From SAR324 cluster bacterium (lineage in GTDB: Bacteria; SAR324; NAC60-12), in the NCBI GenBank assembly GCA_015231885.1, contig JADGAT010000025.1:18121-55697 (forward strand): a stretch of DNA of 37,577 nt, in the 5' to 3' direction. The notes beneath the pieces are model-generated. The model did not search any database, was not told where the DNA came from, and worked only from the letters and a program-made list of their open reading frames with translations. Shown here in pieces: positions 1 to 8,465 of the stretch (positions within the stretch are counted from its first letter, which is position 1; the number at the start of each line of letters is the position of its first letter). Position numbers and translations under genes: made by a program.

Positions 1-2
1 TT

Positions 3-533
3 GATGCCCTCTTTGATGGAGGTGGGGATGGAGGAGATGGAGATGACATGGAGTCGCTCTTATCGGAAATCCAAAACGATCCCTCTTTAAGTCAAGGCAA
101 TGAAGATGTTGATATCAATGATTTGTTGACCGAAATTCAGACAGAAAGTCCGTTGACTGGTGATGCTGCGGGTCAAGAGGATATTGACATGTTGATGAGT
201 TCTGTTGGCTCGGCCGAAGCTGGAGTTGACGCGATGCCATTGATTGTGGAAGAAGAAGGCGTTAACGTTGACTTTCTGCTGGATATGAAATTGACCCTTA
301 CTTTTGAAGTAGGGAGAGCCAAGATGTTAATCGGAGATTTACTGTCTCTTGGCCAGGGCTCTGTGATTGAGCTGCATCGATTAGTCGGAGAAGATTTGGA
401 TATGTTTGTCAGTGGACGTTTGATTGCCAGAGGAGAAGTGGTGGTGGTAAACGAAAAATTTGGTGTGCGTATCCTGGATATTATTAGCCCGGAAGACCGT
501 ATCAAACAAATGGCTGGTTTTGATAGAATTTAA
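3..533 (+). CDS. fliN: Flagellar motor switch protein FliN, 5'-partial, with acidic N-terminal extension
   Basis: FliN forms, with FliG and FliM, the cytoplasmic C-ring that switches flagellar rotation. The last ~85 residues are a clear FliN/SpoA domain: a VDFLLDMKLTLTFEVGR-type start, then GDLLSLGQGSVIEL, then the GRLIARGEVVVV strand and an FGVRILDI end. An ATG at 48 is available, but the frame stays open to the left edge and encodes DALF plus a Gly/Asp stretch, so the gene probably begins outside the window. The extension contains repeated acidic DIxxLL-like peptides (DALF just before Met-48; DINDLL at residues 22-27 and DIDMLM at 45-50 counted from Met-48). These resemble the CheY-binding peptide of FliM and FliY. 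The stop is followed closely by queA. FliN identity is very likely; the role of the extension is inference. Confidence 0.9.
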   Translation, partial: DALFDGGGDGGDGDDMESLLSEIQNDPSLSQGNEDVDINDLLTEIQTESPLTGDAAGQEDIDMLMSSVGSAEAGVDAMPLIVEEEGVNVDFLLDMKLTLTFEVGRAKMLIGDLLSLGQGSVIELHRLVGEDLDMFVSGRLIARGEVVVVNEKFGVRILDIISPEDRIKQMAGFDRI

Positions 534-559
534 GAATTTTGCAATGCATAAACACCTTC

Positions 560-1633
560 ATGTCTTTGGCTGATTCTCCTCTTCCTCCTGATTGGAACCT
601 CGATTCTTATTTTTTTGAACTCCCTTCCTGTTTAGTTGCACAAAACCCCTCTACAAAGCGTGATCATTCCCGCATGATGCTTTTGTCTCAGCAAACGACA
701 GGCATCGAACATCATTCTTTTTATGAAATTGTAGATTGCTTGCCAGACAATGCGGCCCTGGTTATTAATAATACAAAAGTATTGCCTTCTCGTTTATTAG
801 GTGTTCGACAAACCGGAGGAAAAATTGAAGCATTGCTGCTGCAGGAAAAAAAATCTGGTCAGTGGGAGGCCCGTGTTAAGCGTGCAAAGCGCATCAAGGC
901 AGGAGAGGTCTTATCTTTTTGCAATGATTCTATTCGGGCGGTTGCCCTGGAGCGTCTGAAGGATGGTAATTGGCTTTTAGAGTTTGAAAATCATGAGACA
1001 TTAATGGGCAAGTTAGAACAATTTGCGTTAGCACCGATTCCTCCCTATATTGACCGCTCTGCCGCCTCTGAAGTGGACCATGGTCAGGATCGGGAACGAT
1101 ACCAAACCTGCTATGCTCAACAAGCAGGAGCTGTTGCTGCTCCAACGGCAGGATTGCATTTTACTGTCAATATTTTGGAACAGTTGCAAAAAAGGGGAAT
1201 CCCTATTATTGAAGTGACCCTTCATGTAGGCATTGGGACGTTTGCTCCCATCCATTGTAATGATATCCGCCACCATCAAATCCATTCCGAATATTATAAA
1301 ATATCTCCTTCCAATATGGACTTGTTACATCAAGTATTAGATGACAAGAGACAGTTGATTGCGGTAGGCACGACTTGTGTGCGTGTTCTAGAAACTTTAG
1401 CAAGAGCCGATAGGTCGACATCTCCATCAGGTTGGACAAATATTTATATTTATCCTCCTTATCAGTTTCGATGGGTACGAGGGCTTCTTACCAATTTTCA
1501 TCTCCCTTATTCAACGCTGATACTGCTGGTTGCAGCATTTTATGGCCGAGAAAAACTCATGCATGCGTATCAAGTGGCCATTGAGCAGCAATACCGCTAT
1601 TATAGCTATGGGGATTGTATGCTCATCCTTTAG
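560..1633 (+). CDS. queA: S-adenosylmethionine:tRNA ribosyltransferase-isomerase QueA
   Basis: QueA transfers and isomerises the ribose of S-adenosylmethionine onto preQ1 in tRNA to give epoxyqueuosine at wobble position 34. Family blocks are present in order: ALVINNTKVLPSRL near residue 75, PPYIDR, the strongly conserved GAVAAPTAGLHF, TLHVGIGTFAPI, HSEYY, AVGTTCVRVLE, TNFHLPYSTLILLV and the terminal YRYYSYGDCMLI. About 357 residues matches the family. The frame opens with TTG at 539, but ATG at 560 puts the first conserved block at the expected distance; neither start has a good Shine-Dalgarno sequence. It follows fliN by 26 bases and is probably read through from the flagellar transcript. 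The downstream neighbour is convergent. Confidence 0.96.
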   Translation: MSLADSPLPPDWNLDSYFFELPSCLVAQNPSTKRDHSRMMLLSQQTTGIEHHSFYEIVDCLPDNAALVINNTKVLPSRLLGVRQTGGKIEALLLQEKKSGQWEARVKRAKRIKAGEVLSFCNDSIRAVALERLKDGNWLLEFENHETLMGKLEQFALAPIPPYIDRSAASEVDHGQDRERYQTCYAQQAGAVAAPTAGLHFTVNILEQLQKRGIPIIEVTLHVGIGTFAPIHCNDIRHHQIHSEYYKISPSNMDLLHQVLDDKRQLIAVGTTCVRVLETLARADRSTSPSGWTNIYIYPPYQFRWVRGLLTNFHLPYSTLILLVAAFYGREKLMHAYQVAIEQQYRYYSYGDCMLIL

Positions 1634-1657
1634 GGTCTGTTATTTGTCGGGAATCGC

Positions 1658-2404
1658 CTAAATCCACCCCCGCATTTTGTAGGCCAGCAAACCAATGTAT
1701 TCATGTGCATAGGTTTGTAGCCTATTGAAATTTTCCCAATCAAAATATTGCCACCACGAAGGAGTTTTTTTAGGAGATATGTTGGCAGCATAGGGAAAGA
1801 TTTCAAGGCCTGTTTGTTGGAAAACCAGAGAAAGTCGCAACAAGTGGTAGTCGTGAGTGACCAGTAACACTTTTTTCAAATTGCGTGCTTTCAGAATTTC
1901 TGTACTCATGGTGCTATTCATATAGGTATCGATCGACTTATTTTCGATCAAGATATTGTTATCAGGCACTCCCATACCTCGTAAAATGATATGCATGCCT
2001 TTGGCATGAACATGAGGGTCATAGGGATGGGTGACACCTCCTGTCACTAAGATCAAAGGTGCCCATCCTTCCAGGTATAATTGTGCAGCAGTGTGAGCCC
2101 TGATGGTTGAACCGGGTGATGGTGCCCCAGAAGCATGAACTCCTGCTGTTGCTACTACAATAACATCGGCTTTTTGTTTGTTGCTGACTGGAGTCATTTC
2201 CTTCAGAGGCCATGAAAAGAGTTGAAAAAAACCTCTACTGCTTAAAATAAATAGAATAATCCATATCGCAACAATCCAAGGGATTTTGTAATTTCTTCTT
2301 CTTTTCTTTTTTGATCGGGCAGGCCAAAAAAGAATAATGAAAAGAAAGAGGCTGAAAATGAGTGGGCTGAAAATAAGATTTTCAATAATTAATGGAATCT
2401 GCAT
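1658..2404 (-). CDS. YdcF/SanA/ElyC-type DUF218 membrane protein
   Basis: A DUF218 (YdcF-like) protein of 248 residues. Two hydrophobic segments lie near residues 8-27 and 42-62, separated by a strongly basic stretch (KKKRRR), which anchors the rest at the membrane. The DUF218 domain follows from about residue 84: ADVIVVATAG, then the charged STIRAHTAAQLYLEG helix, the strand LILVTGG, the GVPDNNILIENKSIDTYMN segment and VLLVTHDYHLLR. Members include SanA and ElyC, linked to envelope integrity or lipid-carrier metabolism; substrates are mostly unknown. It is the last gene of the minus-strand run, 126 bases after the GNAT gene, and converges on queA. Family assignment is firm, function open. 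Confidence 0.85.
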   Translation of the reverse strand: MQIPLIIENLIFSPLIFSLFLFIILFWPARSKKKRRRNYKIPWIVAIWIILFILSSRGFFQLFSWPLKEMTPVSNKQKADVIVVATAGVHASGAPSPGSTIRAHTAAQLYLEGWAPLILVTGGVTHPYDPHVHAKGMHIILRGMGVPDNNILIENKSIDTYMNSTMSTEILKARNLKKVLLVTHDYHLLRLSLVFQQTGLEIFPYAANISPKKTPSWWQYFDWENFNRLQTYAHEYIGLLAYKMRGWI

Positions 2405-2530
2405 AGTTCAGTATAATTGATTTCAATAGTTGGTTTTTGTAATTTAAAGAAGGATATCAATTATGTATGAGTACCATATGAGATGTTTTGGAATAACTGT
2501 TTGTTACCGGAAAGTCAAGTATAGCGAAAC

Positions 2531-3034
2531 TCATGGTGACTTTTGATTGTGGGCAAGCTGTTCCAAGTCCTCTCCTGTTAGCCGAAAAGTTGTCCATTCT
2601 TGCATTGGGGTAGCTCCTAAATTTTTATAAAATTGAATAGCCGATTGATTCCAGTTCAAAGCAGTCCATTCTAAACGACCACACTTCCGTTTTTTGGCCC
2701 GCCTGGCCATATAAGCGAGCAATGTGCGGCCTATTTTTTTGTTCCGGAATTCAGGATAGACATAAATGTCTTCGAGGTAAATTCCTGGTCGGCCGAGAAA
2801 AGTTGAAAAATTATGAAAGAATACCGCAAAACCTGCTGGTTGTTCTTGATAATAAGCAAAGATGGCTTCGGCCACCGCATTTTTTCCAAAGAGTGAGTTA
2901 TGCAGTGTCTCTTGTGTTGCAACGACCTCATGAGAGAGTTGTTCATATTCGGCTAATGCTTTGATGAACGATAAAACCAAGGAGATATCGTTTTCTGTTG
3001 CTTTTTTGATGATTACTTCGGAGGTAGTAGGCAT
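2531..3034 (-). CDS. GNAT-family N-acetyltransferase (diamine acetyltransferase-like)
   Basis: A 167-residue GNAT protein that should use acetyl-CoA to acetylate an amine. The core is evident: EVIIKKATENDISLVLSFI at the N-terminus, YLEDIYVYPEFRNKKIGRTL (beta-4 and the acetyl-CoA pyrophosphate loop, near residues 95-114) and EWTALNWNQSAIQFYKNLGA (residues about 130-150). The YLEDIYV-P-FR and W-N--A--FY-NLGA signatures are those of the spermidine/spermine or thialysine acetyltransferase branch (SAT1/SAT2-like). The substrate cannot be fixed from sequence. It lies 97 bases after the pilin-like gene on the same strand. Confidence 0.87.
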   Translation of the reverse strand: MPTTSEVIIKKATENDISLVLSFIKALAEYEQLSHEVVATQETLHNSLFGKNAVAEAIFAYYQEQPAGFAVFFHNFSTFLGRPGIYLEDIYVYPEFRNKKIGRTLLAYMARRAKKRKCGRLEWTALNWNQSAIQFYKNLGATPMQEWTTFRLTGEDLEQLAHNQKSP

Positions 3035-3131
3035 TTTTGTTTAGGAGTGTAAAATAGGATGAATGATTTGTTGATTACCGCAAAATGAATAAAGAAATCT
3101 ATCAGGTAATCGTGAGGAAAGTCAATCCTCT

Positions 3132-4235
3132 CTATAAATCTACTGATTGTACGCCATTGAACTGTAAAAACACTCGGTCAAATGAAGCAGGGGGCTCATG
3201 AGGGTATTGGGCATGGAGGAGGTAAAAAGGATGGCTAAATCGTGCGGAAGTCAGATGGCAAGCAAGACTGCCTGTCCAGTAAATGGACTGGATCGAGGCA
3301 TGTATGTCCAGGCATCCATTTTCGATCCAAAGATATCCACTGATTTGGATGGTGGGATGTGCGGAAGACGATGTTTGTACGCTAACTTTTTCAGTAACAT
3401 GGAGGAATAGATGGGGAGGCGGCTCAGAAAATTCTGTGCTTTTAGATGGTAACTTAAAATTCAGATTGCCAATGATTTTCAAAAAAATTTGTTTGCCTGC
3501 TGAATGGGTTAAATCCCCTGTTATGGAAGCATTACCTGTAATTTGAACGGAAAGGCCATCGATTTCGTGATACGGAAAGATCAATTCGTCTGATTTTTGA
3601 AAAAATGTGATGTTGTCTTCGTTCCATGCGATTTGGACTTCTCCTTGAAAGACATGATCAAAAGAATCGTTGAGCGGTGGGGCTTTAAGGGGAAATCGAG
3701 GTGCCTCTATTGTTAGCTTTTGATCGTTGCTACGAGGAAAAATGAGGTTCTCAGGTAGAACAGCACTGTTTTCTAAGGATAAATTGAGGAAGGGAATATC
3801 AGAGAGATTATAAGAAGAAAAATGAAATAATACATCAAACTTGTGTGTTTGAGAAAAGGCATGATGGGTTACATCCAATTTCAAAAATGAAGCTTTTTTT
3901 GCCGGAATACTTTGAACAACCCAACCAGGAAAAAATGATTGTAATTCGGAATTGGGAATGACTATATTATTTTGGCGCAGCTCTGAATCTGAATAATTTT
4001 GCAGTGATATGATACTTTGTCCAAGTATTCCTTCCAGTTCCTGTAACAGGGAATGGTATTCCAGGGAAACTTGTGCTTGCAGCCGATATTGTATTTCATT
4101 CTGGTACCATTGTAGCAGTAGGGTGCTGATGATTGCCATAATGATTAAAGTTGAGATCAGTACCAGCCCTGATTTTGGTTTAGGCTTTAAATCGTAGAGA
4201 GGTGTGGAGATGTGCTCTGACAGGCGATATTTCAT
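3132..4235 (-). CDS. Prepilin-like protein (PilX/GspK-type minor pilin candidate)
   Basis: This 367-residue protein has a short basic leader ending KPKSG, followed by LVLISTLIIMAIISTLLLQW near residues 23-43. That is the layout of a class III (prepilin) signal cleaved after Gly. There is no Glu at mature position +5, as in PilX and GspK minor pilins. The rest looks like a secreted beta-rich domain with no motif I recognise. The frame opens with TTG at 4238, directly after the prmA stop; the ATG at 4235 is preferred. The three-base gap to prmA suggests co-translation with it. I see no other pilus gene here. Type IV pilus or type II secretion involvement is inference from the N-terminus alone. 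Confidence 0.6.
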   Translation of the reverse strand: MKYRLSEHISTPLYDLKPKPKSGLVLISTLIIMAIISTLLLQWYQNEIQYRLQAQVSLEYHSLLQELEGILGQSIISLQNYSDSELRQNNIVIPNSELQSFFPGWVVQSIPAKKASFLKLDVTHHAFSQTHKFDVLFHFSSYNLSDIPFLNLSLENSAVLPENLIFPRSNDQKLTIEAPRFPLKAPPLNDSFDHVFQGEVQIAWNEDNITFFQKSDELIFPYHEIDGLSVQITGNASITGDLTHSAGKQIFLKIIGNLNFKLPSKSTEFSEPPPHLFLHVTEKVSVQTSSSAHPTIQISGYLWIENGCLDIHASIQSIYWTGSLACHLTSARFSHPFYLLHAQYPHEPPASFDRVFLQFNGVQSVDL

Positions 4236-4238
4236 CAA

Positions 4239-5150
4239 TCAGTCTGAAGGCATGGTTTGCTCAAGGGATGGAGAGTCATGCTGCATGATGACAGCTCTCC
4301 ATTCTTCTTTTTGAAATATATGCTTAGAAATCATTCCCAATTGCTCAAAAGCATCTCTGAGCTCAGGCCATTGTTTTTCTAAAAAGCCGCTGCATATCAG
4401 AACTCCCATCGTGTCCACTAGACCGATTAATTCTTTTTTTACGTGGAGTAATTCCGTCAACAACATGTTGCTAATCACAATAGAGTATTTTTTTTTTAAG
4501 CAAGCAGGTCCTCCAATCACCACTTGGACGGCATGTTCTAAATGATTCAGCTTTCGATTTTTTGTAACATCATGAATTGCGGCTTTGTCAATATCGACTC
4601 CATGAATAGAGGGCACACCAAGGAACGCTGCGGCAAAAGCTAAAATTCCAGAGCCTGTTCCCACGTCAACCATGGATTTTGGCAGAGCTTCGGAGTGCAG
4701 AATATATTGCTCTAAGACTTCGAGTGCTAAAATAGAGGATGGATGGTTGCCAGTCCCAAAACCCTGGCCGGGGTCAATGATAATTGGGGTTTTCTTGTTG
4801 GGAACTTCTTTTAATTTCCAGGGAGGACAGACGGTGAAAGATTGTCCAATATTGACAGGAAGAAAATACTGCTTCCACGCACTTTGCCAATCTTCATATG
4901 GACGCTCTTCCAATTTTAGTAATTGGATGGATTGACCGCTGTTGGGGTATTGTTTGCTAAATTTATCAGGAAGCTGCCTTATTGTATGAATATTCTGGTT
5001 TTCAAAAAAAACCCGCATTTGCAGAACAGACTCGGTATCATCAATAGTTTCAATACCCGATGAATTTTCCTCGAAGCAGAAGCTGCTCCAGACATCGACC
5101 TGCCCTGGAGAGAGTGCTACCCATAACTCAAGATAAGTCTTAATTTCCAT
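4239..5150 (-). CDS. prmA: Ribosomal protein L11 methyltransferase PrmA
   Basis: PrmA trimethylates lysines of ribosomal protein L11 using S-adenosylmethionine. The characteristic PrmA motif IDPGQGFGTGNHP lies at residues 125-137, followed by the SAM-binding VDVGTGSGIL (161-170), the acidic GVDIDKAAI loop (184-192) and ISNMLLTELL in place of the usual N-IL. Before it is the expected N-terminal substrate-recognition region with the EDW-S-WK-YF segment (residues 86-96). About 303 residues is normal. The gene sits between a 92-residue unknown gene (24-base gap) and the pilin-like gene. Identification is confident; it could in principle act on another protein substrate. Confidence 0.92.
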   Translation of the reverse strand: MEIKTYLELWVALSPGQVDVWSSFCFEENSSGIETIDDTESVLQMRVFFENQNIHTIRQLPDKFSKQYPNSGQSIQLLKLEERPYEDWQSAWKQYFLPVNIGQSFTVCPPWKLKEVPNKKTPIIIDPGQGFGTGNHPSSILALEVLEQYILHSEALPKSMVDVGTGSGILAFAAAFLGVPSIHGVDIDKAAIHDVTKNRKLNHLEHAVQVVIGGPACLKKKYSIVISNMLLTELLHVKKELIGLVDTMGVLICSGFLEKQWPELRDAFEQLGMISKHIFQKEEWRAVIMQHDSPSLEQTMPSD

Positions 5151-5174
5151 AAATGAGAGAATTGTAAGTTGTGC

Positions 5175-5453
5175 TTATTGCTCTTTTGATAAAGAGTCAA
5201 CACCAAGGACTTCTTTTGCTTTTTTGGCAATTTCTTCGTCTTTCAACAGTGCAATAGCTTCTACTAATTCTGCAGGTGCCCCCTGTATGGATAAATGGGA
5301 GACGATCGAGCCGACCAAAGATTGACGATTGAATGGATCTAATTTTAAAATTCCCATAATTTGCTGGCGCATCTGGGGATCTTCACACGCGGCAAGGATG
5401 AGGTTGGTAAAAGCATCGTGTCCGGATTTTTGTTTTTTTTGGAATAATTTCAT
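5175..5453 (-). CDS. Hypothetical 92-residue helical protein
   Basis: A small charged, largely helical protein with no signal peptide or membrane segment. It opens MKLFQKKQKSGHDAF, contains an ACEDPQMRQQIMGIL segment and ends in a Lys/Glu-rich helix (LLKDEEIAKKAKEVLGV). I do not recognise a family. It is probably real: it starts with ATG, lies 13 bases after the Nudix gene and 24 bases before prmA on the same strand, and has ordinary codon use. Cytoplasmic location is inferred from composition. Confidence 0.65.
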   Translation of the reverse strand: MKLFQKKQKSGHDAFTNLILAACEDPQMRQQIMGILKLDPFNRQSLVGSIVSHLSIQGAPAELVEAIALLKDEEIAKKAKEVLGVDSLSKEQ

Positions 5454-5466
5454 ATGGTTTTGCCTC

Positions 5467-6141
5467 TCAAGTTCTTGTCCAACCTTCTTCTAACTCCTGG
5501 GTGTGTTCTTCTCGAAATGAGATCGATAGTTCCATCCATGTGGAAGCTTTCGGATGATGAACGGGGTATTCGGGGACATAACCCAAGCCTATTTCCAGAA
5601 AACGGAGGATCAAAAGAGCGGTCAATCCCCAAATATCATAGCCTTCAAAGTAAAAATGGTGAGATAAATAGGGGCGTTTTGTCTTGAATTCTTTGATAAC
5701 ATGATTCTCTTCCTGCATGAAAAAGCTGAACGGCACATGAAACACGCTTTCGATTTCTATTGGATCGGGTCGTGCTACAAAATCTTCTGGAATTACTCCA
5801 ATTACAGGAGTCACGATTAAAAAATTTCTAGAAAGAATCTGGTCTAATTTTCCTAAAATGGTGACTTGACTGGAAAGCAGTCCAATTTCTTCGTAAGATT
5901 CCCGTAAAGCCGTTTCTTGGGGGCTGGTATCAAATGCTTCTTCTCTGCCTCCAGGAAAGGAAACCTGCCCTGCATGTGAGTTGAGTTTTGTGGAACGGCG
6001 TGTCAATAGTACGTTAAGCTCTGCGTTTTTTTCAAATATTGGAATCAGGACAGATGCCCGTTGAGAGACATGAATGTTGGTAGGAGGAGAGTATTTTTTG
6101 AACCGCTCTTGCAGGGTTTGTAGTGGTTCTGTTGGATACAT
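5467..6141 (-). CDS. Nudix hydrolase, CoA pyrophosphatase (NudL/YeaB) type
   Basis: A 224-residue Nudix hydrolase. The UPF0035/CoA-Nudix signature precedes the Nudix box: LLTRRSTKLNSHAGQVSFPG near residues 45-65. The box itself ends with the canonical RESYEEIGL, whose glutamates bind the catalytic metal. Members cleave coenzyme A or its derivatives to 3',5'-ADP and phosphopantetheine. The C-terminal half includes the PVIG, FHVPFSFF and YDIWGLTALIL-type segments common to this subgroup. It is 32 bases downstream of the HEPN-like gene. The class is firm; CoA as substrate is by family. Confidence 0.88.
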   Translation of the reverse strand: MYPTEPLQTLQERFKKYSPPTNIHVSQRASVLIPIFEKNAELNVLLTRRSTKLNSHAGQVSFPGGREEAFDTSPQETALRESYEEIGLLSSQVTILGKLDQILSRNFLIVTPVIGVIPEDFVARPDPIEIESVFHVPFSFFMQEENHVIKEFKTKRPYLSHHFYFEGYDIWGLTALLILRFLEIGLGYVPEYPVHHPKASTWMELSISFREEHTQELEEGWTRT

Positions 6142-6173
6142 AGCAAAGTGGAGAAATCGAGTGTTTGATATGT

Positions 6174-6608
6174 TTAAGGAGAAAAAAAACGGCTTTTATT
6201 TTTTTTCCAGTAGGTTTTAATGACTTGATGGATTTGCTCACAGGCCTCAAAACAAGTTTTGGCAAACGCATGAGTGTAACCAATATTTGGTGATTTGGTC
6301 ATGCCAAACATGTCTCGTTCAATGTTGCTATCCAGGACGTTGCAAAGAGGTCTTATTTCCTCAAACATATTATCGATTTCTATGCATTTATCTAATAATT
6401 CTATTGTTGAGAAGGATGGCAATTGGAAATAACCATGGGCTTCTAAGATGGAAGAGAAAGCGTTGATGGCTGCTTGGGTGCTTTGTAAACAGCTTTTATC
6501 AGGCTGTGATTTAGAGGAAGCCTTAGCCAGTTTGAGATCGGCTTTAGATTGTTCCCACGATATTTGGGCACGTCTGATGGTGCGAGCGGATGCTTTTATT
6601 TGTAACAT
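6174..6608 (-). CDS. HEPN-like helical protein
   Basis: A 144-residue all-helical protein. The first half resembles a HEPN domain: a helix with SWEQSKADLKLAKAS, then CLQSTQAAINAFSSILEAHG, which matches the F--QQAAE-ALKA-L--G pattern of the family. The C-terminal helix contains AFAKTCFEACEQIHQVIKTYW. HEPN domains occur in toxins, nucleotidyltransferase partners and RNases, but I do not see a convincing catalytic R-x4-6-H motif. No MNT-type nucleotidyltransferase lies next to it. It starts with ATG seven bases after pyrE, so it is probably co-translated. Fold assignment is by eye; function unknown. Confidence 0.6.
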   Translation of the reverse strand: MLQIKASARTIRRAQISWEQSKADLKLAKASSKSQPDKSCLQSTQAAINAFSSILEAHGYFQLPSFSTIELLDKCIEIDNMFEEIRPLCNVLDSNIERDMFGMTKSPNIGYTHAFAKTCFEACEQIHQVIKTYWKKNKSRFFSP

Positions 6609-6615
6609 AACCTTT

Positions 6616-7293
6616 TTACTTGCGGATACGAAATGTTTGCAGATATGCTTCGATTCGTCGATAAGTTGAATCTGTCAAATAAACCGTACCGTTGATTTTC
6701 CGTTCCAATAAATAGTTGCAGATTTCTTCAATGCTCACAATGGCTTTGACAGCGATACCTGTATCGGTTTGGAATTCTGTGAGAGTGTCTTTGCCTTCTG
6801 CATTTGTTTCCATACGGTCAACCGCAATAATAACTCCAGAAAAAGTAGCTTGGGTTAGTTGTTGGACCAGTTTGAGCGACTCTCTTTTTGTGGCACCATC
6901 TGTGATGACATCATCGACCATAACAATTTGATCGTGTGTTGTGGGCATCTGCCCCACTAAAATTCCTTTATCTCCATGGGTTTTGATTTCTTTTCGATTG
7001 AAAAAGTACCCTATATTTTTGTTGAAATGGGTTGACAAAGCACTGACGGTACTGATGCATAAGGGGATTCCTTTGTACGCAGGACCAAATATAATGGTAC
7101 AATCTGGCGCTAATTCCTGTATTGCTGCAGCATAAAAATAACCCAAACGTGAAATGGCTGCACCTGTATTAAAAGAAGATGCATTAAAAAAGTATGGAGA
7201 AATTCGTCCACTTTTGAGAGTAAATTCCCCAAATTGCAATGCCTGTTGATCAACCAAAAATTCAATAAATTTTAGTTTGTAATCTTCTAACAT
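6616..7293 (-). CDS. pyrE: Orotate phosphoribosyltransferase PyrE
   Basis: PyrE makes orotidine 5'-phosphate from orotate and PRPP, the fifth step of UMP synthesis. The PRPP-binding loop IVMVDDVITDGATK lies at residues 123-136. The catalytic flexible loop with FNRKEIKTHGDKG lies at residues 98-110, and the N-terminal LKSGRISPYFFN (residues 27-37) and FGPAYKGIPL segments contact substrate. At 225 residues it is slightly longer than the E. coli-type enzyme. It is the first gene of the minus-strand run and is divergent from cysK across a 239-base spacer. Confidence 0.95.
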   Translation of the reverse strand: MLEDYKLKFIEFLVDQQALQFGEFTLKSGRISPYFFNASSFNTGAAISRLGYFYAAAIQELAPDCTIIFGPAYKGIPLCISTVSALSTHFNKNIGYFFNRKEIKTHGDKGILVGQMPTTHDQIVMVDDVITDGATKRESLKLVQQLTQATFSGVIIAVDRMETNAEGKDTLTEFQTDTGIAVKAIVSIEEICNYLLERKINGTVYLTDSTYRRIEAYLQTFRIRK

Positions 7294-7395
7294 AGATAGT
7301 TTTTTTATTTTATATGGAGTGTAATTACGGTGAACTGAAACAAGATCTTCAGGTGGGTGTATGCGTTTTGTAAAAAGGCAATTCTTATACCATGC

Positions 7396-7423
7396 TTGTA
7401 AATATTATATTTATTGATACAAT
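7396..7423 (+). promoter_or_regulatory. Candidate sigma-70 promoter for cysK-cysE
   Basis: TTGTAA (7396-7401) and TACAAT (7418-7423) are separated by 16 bases, about 110 bases before the cysK start. The surrounding 7294-7532 spacer is AT-rich and must also hold the pyrE promoter on the other strand. I saw no riboswitch or T-box structure in it. The match is moderate and was judged by eye. Confidence 0.3.
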
Positions 7424-7532
7424 CTATATAAACTAAGGAGAGAGCTTCTGAATTCTATTTTTCTGAATGATAAGACTTTTTTTAGTAACAGTCTACTGAA
7501 AATTCGATGTTAATGATTTATAGAGAAAATTC

Positions 7533-8465
7533 GTGCCTATTTACAACAATATTTTAGAGACCATTGGTCACACTCCTATAATAAAAATCAATTGCTTGAC
7601 AAAGGATAATGATGCTTCGGTGTATGTGAAATTGGAACAGTTTAATCCAGGAGCCAGTATCAAAGACAGGACTGCTATAGGAATGATCACTGCCGCTGAA
7701 CAGGATGGGCGATTGAAGCCGGGAGATACCATTGTTGAACCCACATCAGGCAATACGGGGATTGGTTTGTCCATGATAGCGACAGTCCGTGGTTATGGCA
7801 TCGTATTGACTATGCCGGACACGATGAGTTTTGAGCGACGTGCCATATTAGAGCACTTGGGGGCCGAAATTGTTTTAACTCCTGGAGAGCTTGGAATGCA
7901 AGGGTCGATTGAGATGGCGCATTCTTTGGTAGTAGAACGGGGATATTGTATGATGTCTCAGTTTGATAATGCTGCCAATCCGCAAATTCATGAGAAAACC
8001 ACAGCTCAAGAAATTATTGCAGATTTCCAGGATGTCGGCCTCGACTATTTTGTGAGTGGTATTGGGACCGGCGGTACAATGAGTGGTACAGGAAAAGTGC
8101 TCAAACAACATTTTCCTGATATCAAAAATGTTGCTGTTGAACCGGCAGGCTCTCCTGTGATTTCAGGAGGAAATCCCGGAATACATGGAATTCAAGGAAT
8201 TGGGGCAGGCTTTGTTCCTGGTAATTTTCACAAGGAGTGGGTGGACGAAGTGATGCTGGCCAGGGAAGACGATGCCTATGAGACAGGGCGGATGGCTGCT
8301 AGCCTGGAAGGGCTACTGATTGGAACCTCTGCCGGAGCAAGTTTGTGGGCAGCACTGCAAATTGCAGGGAAAATTGAGCATTCTAAAAATATTTTGGCGA
8401 TCATGCCTGATGGCGCGGAACGCTACATGAGTACGCCTCTTTTTTTGAGCAAAAAAAGGTTTTAA
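7533..8465 (+). CDS. cysK: Cysteine synthase A (O-acetylserine sulfhydrylase)
   Basis: A PLP enzyme that converts O-acetylserine and sulfide to cysteine. The PLP lysine is K44 in NPGASIKDR. The substrate-binding TSGNTG loop is at residues 71-76. A glycine-rich phosphate-binding GIGTGGTMSGTGK loop and the terminal GTSAGA and PDGAERYMSTPLF segments complete the signature. At 310 residues the length is typical of CysK. It starts with GTG at 7533, with only a weak upstream AGAGA. Its stop overlaps the cysE start (TAATG), so the two cysteine enzymes are translationally coupled. They normally form the cysteine synthase complex. Confidence 0.96.
   Translation: MPIYNNILETIGHTPIIKINCLTKDNDASVYVKLEQFNPGASIKDRTAIGMITAAEQDGRLKPGDTIVEPTSGNTGIGLSMIATVRGYGIVLTMPDTMSFERRAILEHLGAEIVLTPGELGMQGSIEMAHSLVVERGYCMMSQFDNAANPQIHEKTTAQEIIADFQDVGLDYFVSGIGTGGTMSGTGKVLKQHFPDIKNVAVEPAGSPVISGGNPGIHGIQGIGAGFVPGNFHKEWVDEVMLAREDDAYETGRMAASLEGLLIGTSAGASLWAALQIAGKIEHSKNILAIMPDGAERYMSTPLFLSKKRF

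Noticed and set aside
1407..1414. GCCGATAG, possible sigma-28 -10 inside queA
   Set aside because: No acceptable -35 at N11 spacing (TCTAGAAA only).
7294..7532. Riboswitch or T-box upstream of cysK
   Set aside because: No recognisable conserved box, only AT-rich promoter-like sequence.
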